DNA from: a virus
DNA: 24,436 bases
Direction: 5' to 3' (one strand)
Virus record (IMG/VR): IMGVR_UViG_3300009445_000016
Coordinates: 1-24,436 of that record
The position numbers and the translations under genes were made by a program. The notes below the pieces were generated by a model. The model ran no database searches, was not told the DNA's origin, and saw only the letters and a program-made list of their open reading frames with translations. Below are positions 17,386-24,436 of this stretch, piece by piece. The first letter of the stretch is position 1; every line of letters begins with the position of its first letter.

Positions 17386-19635
17386 ATGGCACTTTCTAAT
17401 TTAGATGCAACCCTACTGTTTAATGATCTGGATGCGCTATCACCAAGAAGTAATACGACTAATGATAGTTTAGCGGATCAAGTAACAGAAAGCCCTACTG
17501 GGCAATACGAAACTAACAGTGGCACCGGTGGTGAAATTGTAGTTGACGCAAATAATAAGAAAATATATTTTCAAGCAGCAGTTGGAAATAATTTTGAATT
17601 TGCAGGATCTGGTATTACAGGTCAGGCATTATATTCATTTCTTAAATACTTATGGAAAAACGTTGAGTCTATCACTAAGTTCGACTTCCCAATGTTGTCT
17701 ATTACGAACGAACAGTTCGAATTTTCAAACGGGTGGTATTTAGATGATACTCAATCTATCTCTCAGAAAACTAAAGAAGTGGCTGCTGTAGTAATTACGG
17801 ATCAAAATCTTATTACTACTGCGGATACTACTGTAGACTTTCGTAAATTTGAAGTAGGTGATACAATCACCATTACTGGTTCTAGTAATGCTGGTATTTC
17901 TGGCACTGTTACTGCTTCTACGAAAACTACTGTTACGGTTTCTGGTACGCCTTTCACTAACGCCACTGAAAGCACTACAATCACGGCTCCTTTCACAGTA
18001 ACTTCTTCAAATCTGTTAAGAACTGCTGGTTGGACTGTTAAAGATACTGCTAATACATATGTAAAAGAAATTTACTCAGGTTTCATTACCTTGGGTACGT
18101 TTGTTGACCAAGTGGATCAACCATACTATGTGCAGTCTCCTTCAACGGTTGCTACAGTACGAAACGCAGTATACACCGGTCCTGCTAACCAAGCAGTAGC
18201 GATTCTGTCTCGTGCAAATACTACCTCTTCTGGTAATAATCTAGTAACAGATATTGCGTTTACTGCTCCTGATACCATCTCATCTACAACCACTGATTTA
18301 AGTGTGTTTAAAGATGGGGATACAATTGTGATTGCTGGTTCACCAACCAACGATGGAACGTATCTTGTAGACGGTGATGCAACCGCAACTAGTCTTACGA
18401 CTATTGAACAAACTCTTTCAACTGAAACAACTTCTGCTGGTTGTACTATCACAGCTGATCGTAGATCTACCTTTAACGTTTATGTTAGAGAACGTGGTAA
18501 AACTTATGCAGACGCAAGTTTGGCAGACATCGGTGTAACGACAATGACTTACATTGTATATCGTTTCCCTGTCACAAACGCTTCTGACATTAAGATCACA
18601 ACCACTGCTGATACTGACATCGATTCTAACGGTGCTGTACCGGCTGATGTAAATCCATTCGATGATATTCAGATTGAGTATTTGGAATTTTCGGCGGGTG
18701 TGCCTTATGACATTAAAGGTTTTGTTACTGCTGGCACTTTGGTGGCAGGCGAAGTCTACAAAGACACTGCTGGCGATTGGTTTAAAGTAACCGTAGGTGG
18801 TGACATCGATGCTGCTGGTGTGGCAGCCTTTGCAAGCAACACCGCAGTCGGGCCCGCGACTTTAGTAGCATACGAAGGCGAAAGAGAAATCTCTAACGTA
18901 AAATATGCGTTTGATGTTATTATCGATGCTAACGATGCCCATGCTAATGCAGGCACTCCTTACGTAGATAGTAATAACAACACCACTGTAGAAAATGTAT
19001 ATGAGTTTGCTCAGTGGGCATTGCGTCGAGATGGTCTGTTGAACGAAGGTGCTACGGGTGCTTCTGTACGAAACGGTGCTATTGCTGAACTGCTTGTAGA
19101 ATTTGTTGGTGATACTTTGGTTACAAAACCAGGCGTATTTATTGACTCTCTCGCATCTATTGACCAGAACCAAGTACAGTTTAACGAAGCTTCTAATGCA
19201 GATTATGCTGGTGGTACATCTCTTGCTTATCCTCGTGTTGTTACAGTTAACATTAACTTTAACTCTAACCTTGCGACTGATGGTGATGCTGTATTCTATG
19301 TATACTACAGTGCGACTCCTAATGGGGAAACGTTCGGTGAAAATGATGCACTTCAAGTAAAAAATGCAGCAAACGCTGAGGTGGGTACTTCAATCAGCAA
19401 CAATGTTCCTGATGAAACTGTGTCTGGTGCTGGTAGCACATACTCATTTGCATATGCATATGATGCAGATCAGACCGGAGGTAGAACCATTGGTACAGAT
19501 GTTGACGTTGTTGCAGTTGCAATTGGGTTAAACACTGGACAGTATGTGAAATCGCAGGTAACTGCCATTGAAGCTACTGGCGCGACAATCTCACTTGTTG
19601 CTCCGTTGGAACGAAACTTCAGCGACCCAGTATAA
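17386..19635 (+). CDS. Virion structural protein with internal repeat modules
   Basis: 749 residues. AAAGGA lies 6 bases before the ATG and an exact late promoter precedes it, so it is probably abundant. The core (QALYSFLKYLW 80-90, FDFPMLSITNEQFEFSNGW 99-117, LRTAGWTVKD 211-220, IYSGFITLGTFVD 229-241, YVRERGKTYADASLADIGV 366-384) is a family I associate with structural proteins of marine T4-like phages. Two ~70-residue modules with the pattern F..GDTI.I.GS are inserted at ~134-207 and ~285-360, and a third unrelated small segment (AGEVYKDTAGDWFKVT) lies at 454-469. A second core block starts at VENVYEFAQWALRRDG (535-550). The last ~130 residues are beta-rich. The cores are shared with the gene just upstream. 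The exact location in the virion is unknown. Confidence 0.78.
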   Translation: MALSNLDATLLFNDLDALSPRSNTTNDSLADQVTESPTGQYETNSGTGGEIVVDANNKKIYFQAAVGNNFEFAGSGITGQALYSFLKYLWKNVESITKFDFPMLSITNEQFEFSNGWYLDDTQSISQKTKEVAAVVITDQNLITTADTTVDFRKFEVGDTITITGSSNAGISGTVTASTKTTVTVSGTPFTNATESTTITAPFTVTSSNLLRTAGWTVKDTANTYVKEIYSGFITLGTFVDQVDQPYYVQSPSTVATVRNAVYTGPANQAVAILSRANTTSSGNNLVTDIAFTAPDTISSTTTDLSVFKDGDTIVIAGSPTNDGTYLVDGDATATSLTTIEQTLSTETTSAGCTITADRRSTFNVYVRERGKTYADASLADIGVTTMTYIVYRFPVTNASDIKITTTADTDIDSNGAVPADVNPFDDIQIEYLEFSAGVPYDIKGFVTAGTLVAGEVYKDTAGDWFKVTVGGDIDAAGVAAFASNTAVGPATLVAYEGEREISNVKYAFDVIIDANDAHANAGTPYVDSNNNTTVENVYEFAQWALRRDGLLNEGATGASVRNGAIAELLVEFVGDTLVTKPGVFIDSLASIDQNQVQFNEASNADYAGGTSLAYPRVVTVNINFNSNLATDGDAVFYVYYSATPNGETFGENDALQVKNAANAEVGTSISNNVPDETVSGAGSTYSFAYAYDADQTGGRTIGTDVDVVAVAIGLNTGQYVKSQVTAIEATGATISLVAPLERNFSDPV

Positions 19636-19658
19636 TAACTTAACTATATAATAGTATA

Positions 19659-19682
19659 GGGTGGGGAATTAATTCCCCACCC
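19659..19682 (+). terminator. Perfect 24-base palindrome, possible terminator or processing hairpin
   Basis: GGGTGGGGAATT is followed directly by its exact reverse complement. As RNA this gives a 10-bp stem, GC-rich at the base, around a TTAA loop. It lies 24 bases after the 749-residue gene and 24 bases before the 57-residue gene. No T-run follows on the + strand, so it is not a classical intrinsic terminator. A 3'-end stabiliser, a processing site or a protein-binding dyad are alternatives. Confidence 0.4.
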
Positions 19683-19706
19683 GATTACTAATCATGAGGA
19701 TATATT

Positions 19707-19880
19707 ATGAGTCAACAAGAAGATAAAATTAAATTAGACGAAGCTGTCGCATACTTTGAAGAGTTTATTAATGCTGTTATCCCCATGGGAATTGAGGGCA
19801 TTGAACCCATGAAAGTTATGAGACATTATAATACACTTCGTACAGAATTATCAAAATTGTACGTAGATTTAGACGTATAA
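19707..19880 (+). CDS. Small acidic helical protein, 57 residues
   Basis: This short gene starts with ATG 6 bases after GAGGA, a good ribosome site, and ends at TAA 14 bases before the next gene. The product (MSQQEDKIKLDEAVAYFEEF at the start, LRTELSKLYVDLDV at the end) is acidic and nearly all helical, with a small hydrophobic centre (INAVIPMGIEGIEP). I recognise no family. The clean start, good ribosome site and fit between two structural genes argue that it is real. It could be an assembly chaperone or minor component of the neighbouring 829-residue protein, but that is context only. Confidence 0.7.
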   Translation: MSQQEDKIKLDEAVAYFEEFINAVIPMGIEGIEPMKVMRHYNTLRTELSKLYVDLDV

Positions 19881-19894
19881 TAACGGGGAATTAA

Positions 19895-22384
19895 ATGGCA
19901 GGCGAAAAGAGATATACTAGGATACCACCGGAGAGTACGGGTGACCGTTTGTACATGGTCCATACTGCCGAGATCGAATTTGTTCAAAAATTAGATGCAC
20001 AAGGTGGAGATACCGATCACGTTTGGAATGTTGGTAAACGATATGACATTTCTGGATTTTTAGGTGGTGATGTTCACGTTCACGGTGTTTATGATAAAGG
20101 TGATGGTACAGGTATTCTTGCGGTTCACTACAACGCATCTGCTAAATTTGAAAATGCAGTACCCGAAGCGCTTGCAGTAATTTCTTATAACGGTACTCCC
20201 ATCTGCAAAGTAGGAGTTGCATACGATGTTTATGTTCCTACAACACACCTTATGGGATACGACAATCCAGAGTATGGATTAGAAATTGATCGTTTCGGCG
20301 CGGCAAACATTAGGTTTTCGGAAGGACAACCAGAACTTGCGGCATATGGTCAGTTGCGTATTGCTAACTCTAAAGTTCTTGCCAGATACAATTTTGATGT
20401 TAGCGCAATGCCTGATCAATTTGCTAACTCTCTTTTAGGTTCTGGCACAGCAGTTTGGGATCCAGGTAAGAAATGGATACGTCTTGGTTTAGAAGGCAAT
20501 CTTGGCAATGGCGCTTCTGGAGACCTTGCAACAAACACTTCGCATCTCTATCACCCATTATCATATGGTTCTGGCGTCTTCGTTATTATGGGTACTGTGG
20601 TTCCTGATACTGGTAAAGCAACCTGTGTGAGAAACTGGGGACCATTTGATGCAACCGATGGATTTATGTTCCGTCTTACTGGGTCAGGTCTTTCTGTCGT
20701 ACACCGTAGAACCTTTGACGGTGTTCAAACCGAAACAGTCATATCACAGGCAAATTGGAACGGAGATCGTCTGGATGGTGCTGGTGGCAACAGCAACAGA
20801 TCAGGTGTGACACTTGATGTCACAACGGCAAACCAATATTTCTACGATTATCAAGTTTTGGCGGGAGGTTCTATTCGTTGGGGTATTATCATCAACGGTG
20901 AACGAATTATCTGTCACGAAATGGATATGAGTAATCGAACTGACATTGGATGGCAAACAAATGCTATCGGATTAAGCGCAAGACCTGTCTGTTGGGCAAC
21001 CAAGAGATTGTCTGCTCCAACCGAAGATACTGCTGATTATTTTTATGCACTGGGTGGTGGTGTTTGGACTGATGCTCAAACTGACCCTGTTCAAGAATTG
21101 GGAAAGGCAGGATCTTTCGACGAAACGTTCGTGTTCGATAATAAAGTAACTACTGCGGGTGTTCCATATACGCAGGGTGCTTATTACTTAACCTCAATGC
21201 GCCCTATCAGTGTATATCCTGCTGGTTCTCCTGCCGCTGGACAGTTCAATCATTCGTTATATGCACCTGAAACTATTCGTCTTAATTGTTTTAACCAAGA
21301 TGGGACTTTTCCTGATGGTGAACTTCGAGTATTCTTGAAGTGCATTCTTCGAGGAGAAAAATGGGAAAATCCCAGTTATAGCACAATAGAACGAGACGGC
21401 GATGCGGCTACTTCGGTTGATGGCATTCGTGCTGTATACAACGCCAAAGCGCAGCACATTGGTCACGGACCAGAAATTCTTCGAGTGCCTATACGAAACG
21501 GTGTGTCCGAGATAGATCTTGAAAGGTTGTTCGACAATATTCAATATGGTGCGGTAAGACCCAATACAGAAGTAGGTCTTTCAAAACGTAAACAACCGCT
21601 AACTAATATCACTGGTAATGTAGATCGTTACAACAGAGGTATTCCTCGTGTAGAAATCGAAGTTGGACCAGATCCCGAACGAGGCGGTAACATTCATTAC
21701 TTCGAAGAAAAAGATCGAATCGAACTTAAAGATATTGTTGATGCGGGAACAGATGGTCCAGCAACATTACTGAACAAAGCATTCTATATGTCTTTCTTGT
21801 CAAGTAACGATGCTTGGTTGTATGATAGCGATGCGGGTGGGTTATCATTACTCGAAAATGATCGTAATACACGAATCATAAACTTCACACCCTCTACTGT
21901 TCCGGTAGGAATTAACATTCTTTCCCCGAGCAATCAAGACAGCGCACAAGTTGCAGGCGCGGGAACTGCACTTGTTCTTGATTATGATTCTGATAATGGT
22001 CGAATATATCTTGAAGGTAGAAACAATGCTCTGTTAGACACAGGTCTTGCGGGTGGTACTGCATTCACAGTTAAAAATAGTACTGGATCAACATTGTTGA
22101 GTACAACATTAACTTCTATTAACACAGTGGGCGTTAACAATTATCCGTTAGATTATAAGACTTCTTTGAACGCAGTTAGTTCGTCTGGATGGGCAACTCC
22201 AGCATTCGATTTAGTGAATGAAGGTAATGTAGAAGGTGAACCACCACCCGCGCCAGTTTGGACATTTATGTACAATCCAATTGGTGGAGATGATCTTGGG
22301 TTCCAGCCTGGTGGATCACAACCATCGGCACCGGATCGAACGTATATAACATTCAACGTTGTGTGGAAAGAACTTAATCAGTAA
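19895..22384 (+). CDS. Tail-associated structural protein with lectin-like (ConA/LamG-type) domain
   Basis: 829 residues. A GGGGAA ribosome site lies just upstream. The N-terminus (RYTRIPPESTGDRLYMVHTAEIEF) and the following ~130 residues are of a type found at the start of marine phage tail proteins. Residues ~153-350 form a recognisable module seen in several phage fibre proteins: GQLRIANSKVLARYNFD, MPDQFANSLLGSGTA, FRLTGSGLSVVHRR, ANWNGDRLDG, and the INGERIICHEMDM strand. Its beta-sandwich pattern suggests a concanavalin/laminin-G-like fold. Residues ~350-570 contain a second conserved stretch (VPIRNGVSEIDLERLFDNI). The last 70 residues are Pro/Gly rich and end in a beta strand. Host-surface glycan contact is a reasonable inference but no ligand-binding residues can be assigned. 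It shares TAATG with the next gene, suggesting coupled translation. Confidence 0.75.
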   Translation: MAGEKRYTRIPPESTGDRLYMVHTAEIEFVQKLDAQGGDTDHVWNVGKRYDISGFLGGDVHVHGVYDKGDGTGILAVHYNASAKFENAVPEALAVISYNGTPICKVGVAYDVYVPTTHLMGYDNPEYGLEIDRFGAANIRFSEGQPELAAYGQLRIANSKVLARYNFDVSAMPDQFANSLLGSGTAVWDPGKKWIRLGLEGNLGNGASGDLATNTSHLYHPLSYGSGVFVIMGTVVPDTGKATCVRNWGPFDATDGFMFRLTGSGLSVVHRRTFDGVQTETVISQANWNGDRLDGAGGNSNRSGVTLDVTTANQYFYDYQVLAGGSIRWGIIINGERIICHEMDMSNRTDIGWQTNAIGLSARPVCWATKRLSAPTEDTADYFYALGGGVWTDAQTDPVQELGKAGSFDETFVFDNKVTTAGVPYTQGAYYLTSMRPISVYPAGSPAAGQFNHSLYAPETIRLNCFNQDGTFPDGELRVFLKCILRGEKWENPSYSTIERDGDAATSVDGIRAVYNAKAQHIGHGPEILRVPIRNGVSEIDLERLFDNIQYGAVRPNTEVGLSKRKQPLTNITGNVDRYNRGIPRVEIEVGPDPERGGNIHYFEEKDRIELKDIVDAGTDGPATLLNKAFYMSFLSSNDAWLYDSDAGGLSLLENDRNTRIINFTPSTVPVGINILSPSNQDSAQVAGAGTALVLDYDSDNGRIYLEGRNNALLDTGLAGGTAFTVKNSTGSTLLSTTLTSINTVGVNNYPLDYKTSLNAVSSSGWATPAFDLVNEGNVEGEPPPAPVWTFMYNPIGGDDLGFQPGGSQPSAPDRTYITFNVVWKELNQ

Positions 22385-22977
22385 TGGCATTTATTCACCA
22401 TCAATACGGTAACAACTGGAATTGGGATCCTGTTCTCGGGTATCCCAATCAGAAGGTATCATTCGATGCTTGGAATCGTTTAATTTATGTTGCAGAAGGT
22501 GTTACAGAAGTAAATGTAACTATCGACATATACTCTGCATGGAAAGAATGGATACTTGGTTCGCCAGAATATCCTCATCCTAGTGCTGCTCTTCAAGCTA
22601 TCAGCGTGGTTGGTGGTGATCCTATTACAGATACCAGAGACTTGGGTGCTACATTCTTCTTAGAAAATGGATGGAGAATTGTACCTTGGCCGTCAGGCGC
22701 AGGTTATGTTTTAACCATTGAAGGTAATATATACACACGAGAAACAGGTGGTAATCCTGTTATACCGGAATCAAATGTTACTATATCATTAACACGATCA
22801 AACTTGATTGATGTGGTTACTATTAGTCCCGAGTCGGTTACTATATCTAACGCAGACATCGCATCTATAGCAGATGCCGTTTGGAACGAAGCGATAGCGG
22901 ATCATCAGAATCCTGGCACTACTGGTTTGAAACTTAAGAAGAGTCTAAATAAAACGCAATACATTGCAAGGATATAA
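22384..22977 (+). CDS. Conserved phage tail-associated protein
   Basis: 197 residues, starting at a TAATG overlap with the gene above. The pattern VSFDAWNRLIYV..GVTEVNV..DIYSAWKEW, then VGGDPI, FFLENGWRIVPWP and LTIEGNIYTRE, is one I recognise from tail structural proteins of many tailed phages, including siphoviruses. The C-terminal DIASIADAVWNEAIADHQNPGT is another recurrent phage tail motif. The fold is mainly beta, with a helical tail (LKLKKSLNKTQYIARI). The tight coupling with the 829-residue gene suggests the two products form one assembly. Exact position in the tail is unknown. Confidence 0.75.
   Translation: MAFIHHQYGNNWNWDPVLGYPNQKVSFDAWNRLIYVAEGVTEVNVTIDIYSAWKEWILGSPEYPHPSAALQAISVVGGDPITDTRDLGATFFLENGWRIVPWPSGAGYVLTIEGNIYTRETGGNPVIPESNVTISLTRSNLIDVVTISPESVTISNADIASIADAVWNEAIADHQNPGTTGLKLKKSLNKTQYIARI
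22944..22951 (+). promoter_or_regulatory. Possible late promoter variant (TCTAAATA)
   Basis: TCTAAATAAAAC lies inside the end of the 197-residue gene, 26 bases before the ATG at 22978, the usual distance. It differs from TATAAATA at one base and shares its AAAAC tail with the 23451 site. A similar TCTAAATAAG occurs inside gp16 (6970-6979), so chance is possible. Confidence 0.35.
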
Positions 22978-23178
22978 ATGAAATTAGAAGATGAAATTTT
23001 ACAATTGAAAAGTAAGATTAAGTCCTTAGAACTTTTGCTGGCAAAGGAAAGAAGGGGCAATGAAGAATTGCTTTTTGAAGCAATGGGCAAAGTAGAGGTT
23101 TTGGAAGATCGTCAAAACGGTATGGTACATATGATCAAACAAATACCTAATAGTTGGAATTTTACACCAAGGAAATAA
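22978..23178 (+). CDS. Small coiled-coil protein, 66 residues
   Basis: Starts immediately after the previous stop, with AAGGA 5 bases upstream, a good ribosome site. Residues 2-55 are almost continuously helical with leucine and isoleucine at heptad positions (LEDEILQLKSKIKSLELLLAKER), predicting an amphipathic coiled coil. The last 10 residues (IPNSWNFTPRK region) are non-helical. No family is recognised. It lies between tail-associated genes and the prohead core genes, and could be an assembly factor or a fibre-trimer helper. It ends 3 bases before gp67. Confidence 0.7.
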   Translation: MKLEDEILQLKSKIKSLELLLAKERRGNEELLFEAMGKVEVLEDRQNGMVHMIKQIPNSWNFTPRK

Positions 23179-23181
23179 AAT

Positions 23182-23445
23182 ATGAGTGAAGTAGATACTG
23201 AAACATTTGATGAAGTGGATTTAGGTCCGGTAGGCGATATGGGTACTGTTACTGGTGATGATGTTGATTTAGAAAAGAATGATATCAACGATTTTCTTGA
23301 TGCTATTGATAAGAAAGATTTTACCACAGCAGGTAAACAGTTCAATGACATGGTAAGTGATCGTTTGCAAGACACTCTTGATCAAGCCAAAGCACGAATT
23401 GCAGGTCAAATTTATGACAAAGCTGAAGAACCAGTTGAAGATTAA
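23182..23445 (+). CDS. gp67: Prohead core protein gp67-like
   Basis: 87 residues, acidic. T4 gp67 (precursor of internal peptides) is part of the scaffold core, degraded by gp21. The helical segment DINDFLDAIDKKDFTTAGKQFNDMVSDRLQDTLDQAKARIAGQIYDK followed by EEPVED (here 34-87) corresponds in pattern and charge to T4 gp67, where IEAIKSNDLVAARKLFAEAM is followed by a helix ending IARNFLIEGEEPEDED. The present N-terminal 33 residues are acidic and probably disordered, whereas T4 has its acidic stretch at the C-terminus. Its position just before the gp68-position gene and gp21 supports the call. A ribosome site is weak (AAGGAAATAAAAT before ATG). Confidence 0.75.
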   Translation: MSEVDTETFDEVDLGPVGDMGTVTGDDVDLEKNDINDFLDAIDKKDFTTAGKQFNDMVSDRLQDTLDQAKARIAGQIYDKAEEPVED

Positions 23446-23450
23446 AATTG

Positions 23451-23458
23451 TATAAATA
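23451..23458 (+). promoter_or_regulatory. T4-type late promoter (TATAAATA) abutting the next start codon
   Basis: An exact TATAAATA follows the gp67 stop. The ATG at 23464 is only 5 bases downstream, where T4 late transcripts normally begin, so the first gene would have no leader. It could mainly drive gp21, gp22 and the downstream capsid gene. Confidence 0.65.
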
Positions 23459-23463
23459 AAACT

Positions 23464-23667
23464 ATGAAATCTTTTAAGAACATAAGAGAAGCAAAATCGA
23501 TGCCTGTGGGAGACCATGTGTTTTCCAAGAAGATCAACAAGCATACTGTTATGATTCATAAAGACAAGAAAGGGTTCTCCGTTTATATTGACGGTGACAA
23601 ATTAGATACCTATCGTTCTCAAGCAGAAGCCGAGAAGATGGGTGCAACATTTGCTAAGGAAATGTAA
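23464..23667 (+). CDS. Small prohead-region protein in the gp68 position
   Basis: 67 residues from the ATG at 23464. The start MKSFKNIREA is of the kind found on many small proteins of T4-like marine phages. The rest is basic with a beta hairpin pattern (HTVMIHKDKKGFSVYIDGDKL) and a C-terminal helix (SQAEAEKMGATFAKEM). In T4 the gene between 67 and 21 is 68, a prohead core protein of 141 residues. Position agrees but I cannot align the sequence with T4 gp68, so a replacement is possible. An ATG at 23500 is an alternative start because the late promoter leaves no leader for the first ATG. Its stop abuts the gp21 start. Confidence 0.7.
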   Translation: MKSFKNIREAKSMPVGDHVFSKKINKHTVMIHKDKKGFSVYIDGDKLDTYRSQAEAEKMGATFAKEM

Positions 23668-24330
23668 ATGAAATTAATGGCAGAATACATCGATCAGGCT
23701 ATTGAGTCGGTCATCACAGAAGCAAAAGATGGTAAACCAAAATCGTTTGCTATCGAAGGTGTATTTGCCCAAGCAGAACAAAAGAATAGAAACGGTCGTG
23801 TTTATCCAAAGCAGATTATGGAAAGTGCTGTGGATAAGTACGTTACCGAACAAGTGGCACAGAAGAGATCAGTCGGTGAGTTAAATCATCCGGAAGGTCC
23901 GACTGTCAATCTTGATAAAGTTTCACATCTCATTACCAAACTGGAATGGAATGGTAATGATGTGATTGGAAAGGCACAAATTTTGGATACTCCTATGGGT
24001 CAGATTGTAAAAGGTCTACTTGAAGGTGGCGTTCAACTAGGAGTGTCAACTCGTGGTATGGGTAGTCTTGAGACTAGAAGTGGCGTTAACTATGTGCGTG
24101 ACGATTTTATTTTAAATACAGTCGATATCGTACAAGATCCATCTGCACCTGCAGCATTTGTCAATGGCATAATGGAAGGCGTAGATTGGGTTTGGAATAA
24201 CGGCGTTATAGAAGCTCAAGTAATTGAAAAAATGGAGACTGAAATTAAAGTCGCTCCGAGAAAGCATCTTTATGAGACGCAGGTTCGTGAGTATAAAAAT
24301 TTCCTCTCGTTGCTCAAATCAAACCAATAA
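23668..24330 (+). CDS. gp21: Prohead core protease gp21
   Basis: 220 residues (T4 gp21 has 212). This serine protease of the herpesvirus-assemblin-like S78 type sits in the scaffold, activates itself and digests the core and trims the capsid proteins before packaging. Matches to T4: FAIEGVFAQAEQKNRNGRVYPK (27-48) against LYIEGIFMQAEVVNRNKRLYPK, SVGELNHP (68-75) with likely catalytic H74, GVSTRGMGSL (125-134) with likely nucleophile S127, and TVDIVQDPSAP (151-161) with D153 in the position of the T4 acidic residue. All expected catalytic residues are present. AAGGA lies 7 bases before the ATG and the gene abuts its upstream neighbour. The C-terminal 50 residues are helical and charged, probably a scaffold-binding tail. 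Confidence 0.95.
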   Translation: MKLMAEYIDQAIESVITEAKDGKPKSFAIEGVFAQAEQKNRNGRVYPKQIMESAVDKYVTEQVAQKRSVGELNHPEGPTVNLDKVSHLITKLEWNGNDVIGKAQILDTPMGQIVKGLLEGGVQLGVSTRGMGSLETRSGVNYVRDDFILNTVDIVQDPSAPAAFVNGIMEGVDWVWNNGVIEAQVIEKMETEIKVAPRKHLYETQVREYKNFLSLLKSNQ

Positions 24331-24341
24331 GGAGTCATAAT

Positions 24342-24436
24342 ATGTCTAATACAGACAATGTTGAACTTCACGATGAGGACAACCAAGTCGAGGAAGGTCA
24401 CGATATGAAGAATGCCGAAGCACAAAGTGTAGCATC
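24342..24436 (+). CDS. gp22: Prohead scaffold protein gp22-like, 3'-partial
   Basis: Only the first 31 codons lie in the window (MSNTDNVELHDEDNQVEEGH at the start). The ATG follows AAGGAG by 7 bases, the strongest ribosome site in this group, fitting the very high expression needed for the major scaffold protein. The visible part is highly acidic and low in hydrophobic residues. T4 gp22 is the main core protein and always follows gp21; the call rests on that position and on acidity, not on sequence alignment. Confidence 0.65.
   Translation, partial: MSNTDNVELHDEDNQVEEGHDMKNAEAQSVA

Noticed and set aside
18862-19356. 164-residue minus strand open frame
   Set aside because: It lies wholly opposite the 749-residue structural gene, with no signals of its own and no recognisable family.

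Overview
This window is part of the late structural and packaging region of a T4-like contractile-tailed phage (myovirus). Every confidently named gene has its closest recognisable relative in the T4 late cluster, and they keep T4 order on one strand: gp15 (partial), gp16, gp17, gp18, gp19, gp20, gp67, a small gene in the gp68 position, gp21 and the start of gp22. All calls are on the + strand. The DNA is AT-rich, genes are tightly packed with several TAATG or short overlaps, and the promoter-like signals are T4-type late sites (TATAAATA and variants). The accessory proteins, with Ig-like, cadherin-like, collagen-like and cupredoxin-like parts, are of the kinds seen in marine T4-like phages (cyanophage or pelagiphage relatives). 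An aquatic bacterial host is therefore likely, but nothing here fixes it. I see no tRNA, CRISPR, IS element or integrase, and no gene-free stretch over 300 bases.

Layout. 1-942: C-terminal part of gp15 (tail sheath stabiliser) extended by two cadherin-like domains. 983-6758: first island relative to T4, holding a repeat-rich fibre-like protein that ends in a cupredoxin-like domain and a 1343-residue wedge-like protein carrying a string of Ig/Calx-beta-like domains. 6762-11672: packaging and tail core, with small terminase, large terminase, an unrecognised 177-residue protein, tail sheath and tail tube. 11690-13447: an intergenic hairpin, then the portal. 13434-23178: second island of about 9.7 kb, holding a collagen-like protein, two related large structural proteins, a 57-residue protein, an 829-residue lectin-like-domain protein, a 197-residue tail protein and a 66-residue coiled coil. 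23182-24436: prohead core and protease genes gp67, a gp68-position gene, gp21 and the first 31 codons of gp22.

How they work together. gp67, gp22 and gp21 build and then digest the scaffold inside the prohead. gp20 is the portal on which the head starts and through which gp16/gp17 pump DNA. gp18 and gp19 form the contractile sheath and tube, and gp15 caps the tail for joining to the head. The island proteins look like exterior virion parts (fibres, baseplate periphery, decoration), probably for host or surface contact. Six sites sharing a TAAATAA core precede gene groups and probably define late transcription units, with a strong hairpin between gp19 and gp20 and a perfect 24-bp palindrome before the 57-residue gene.
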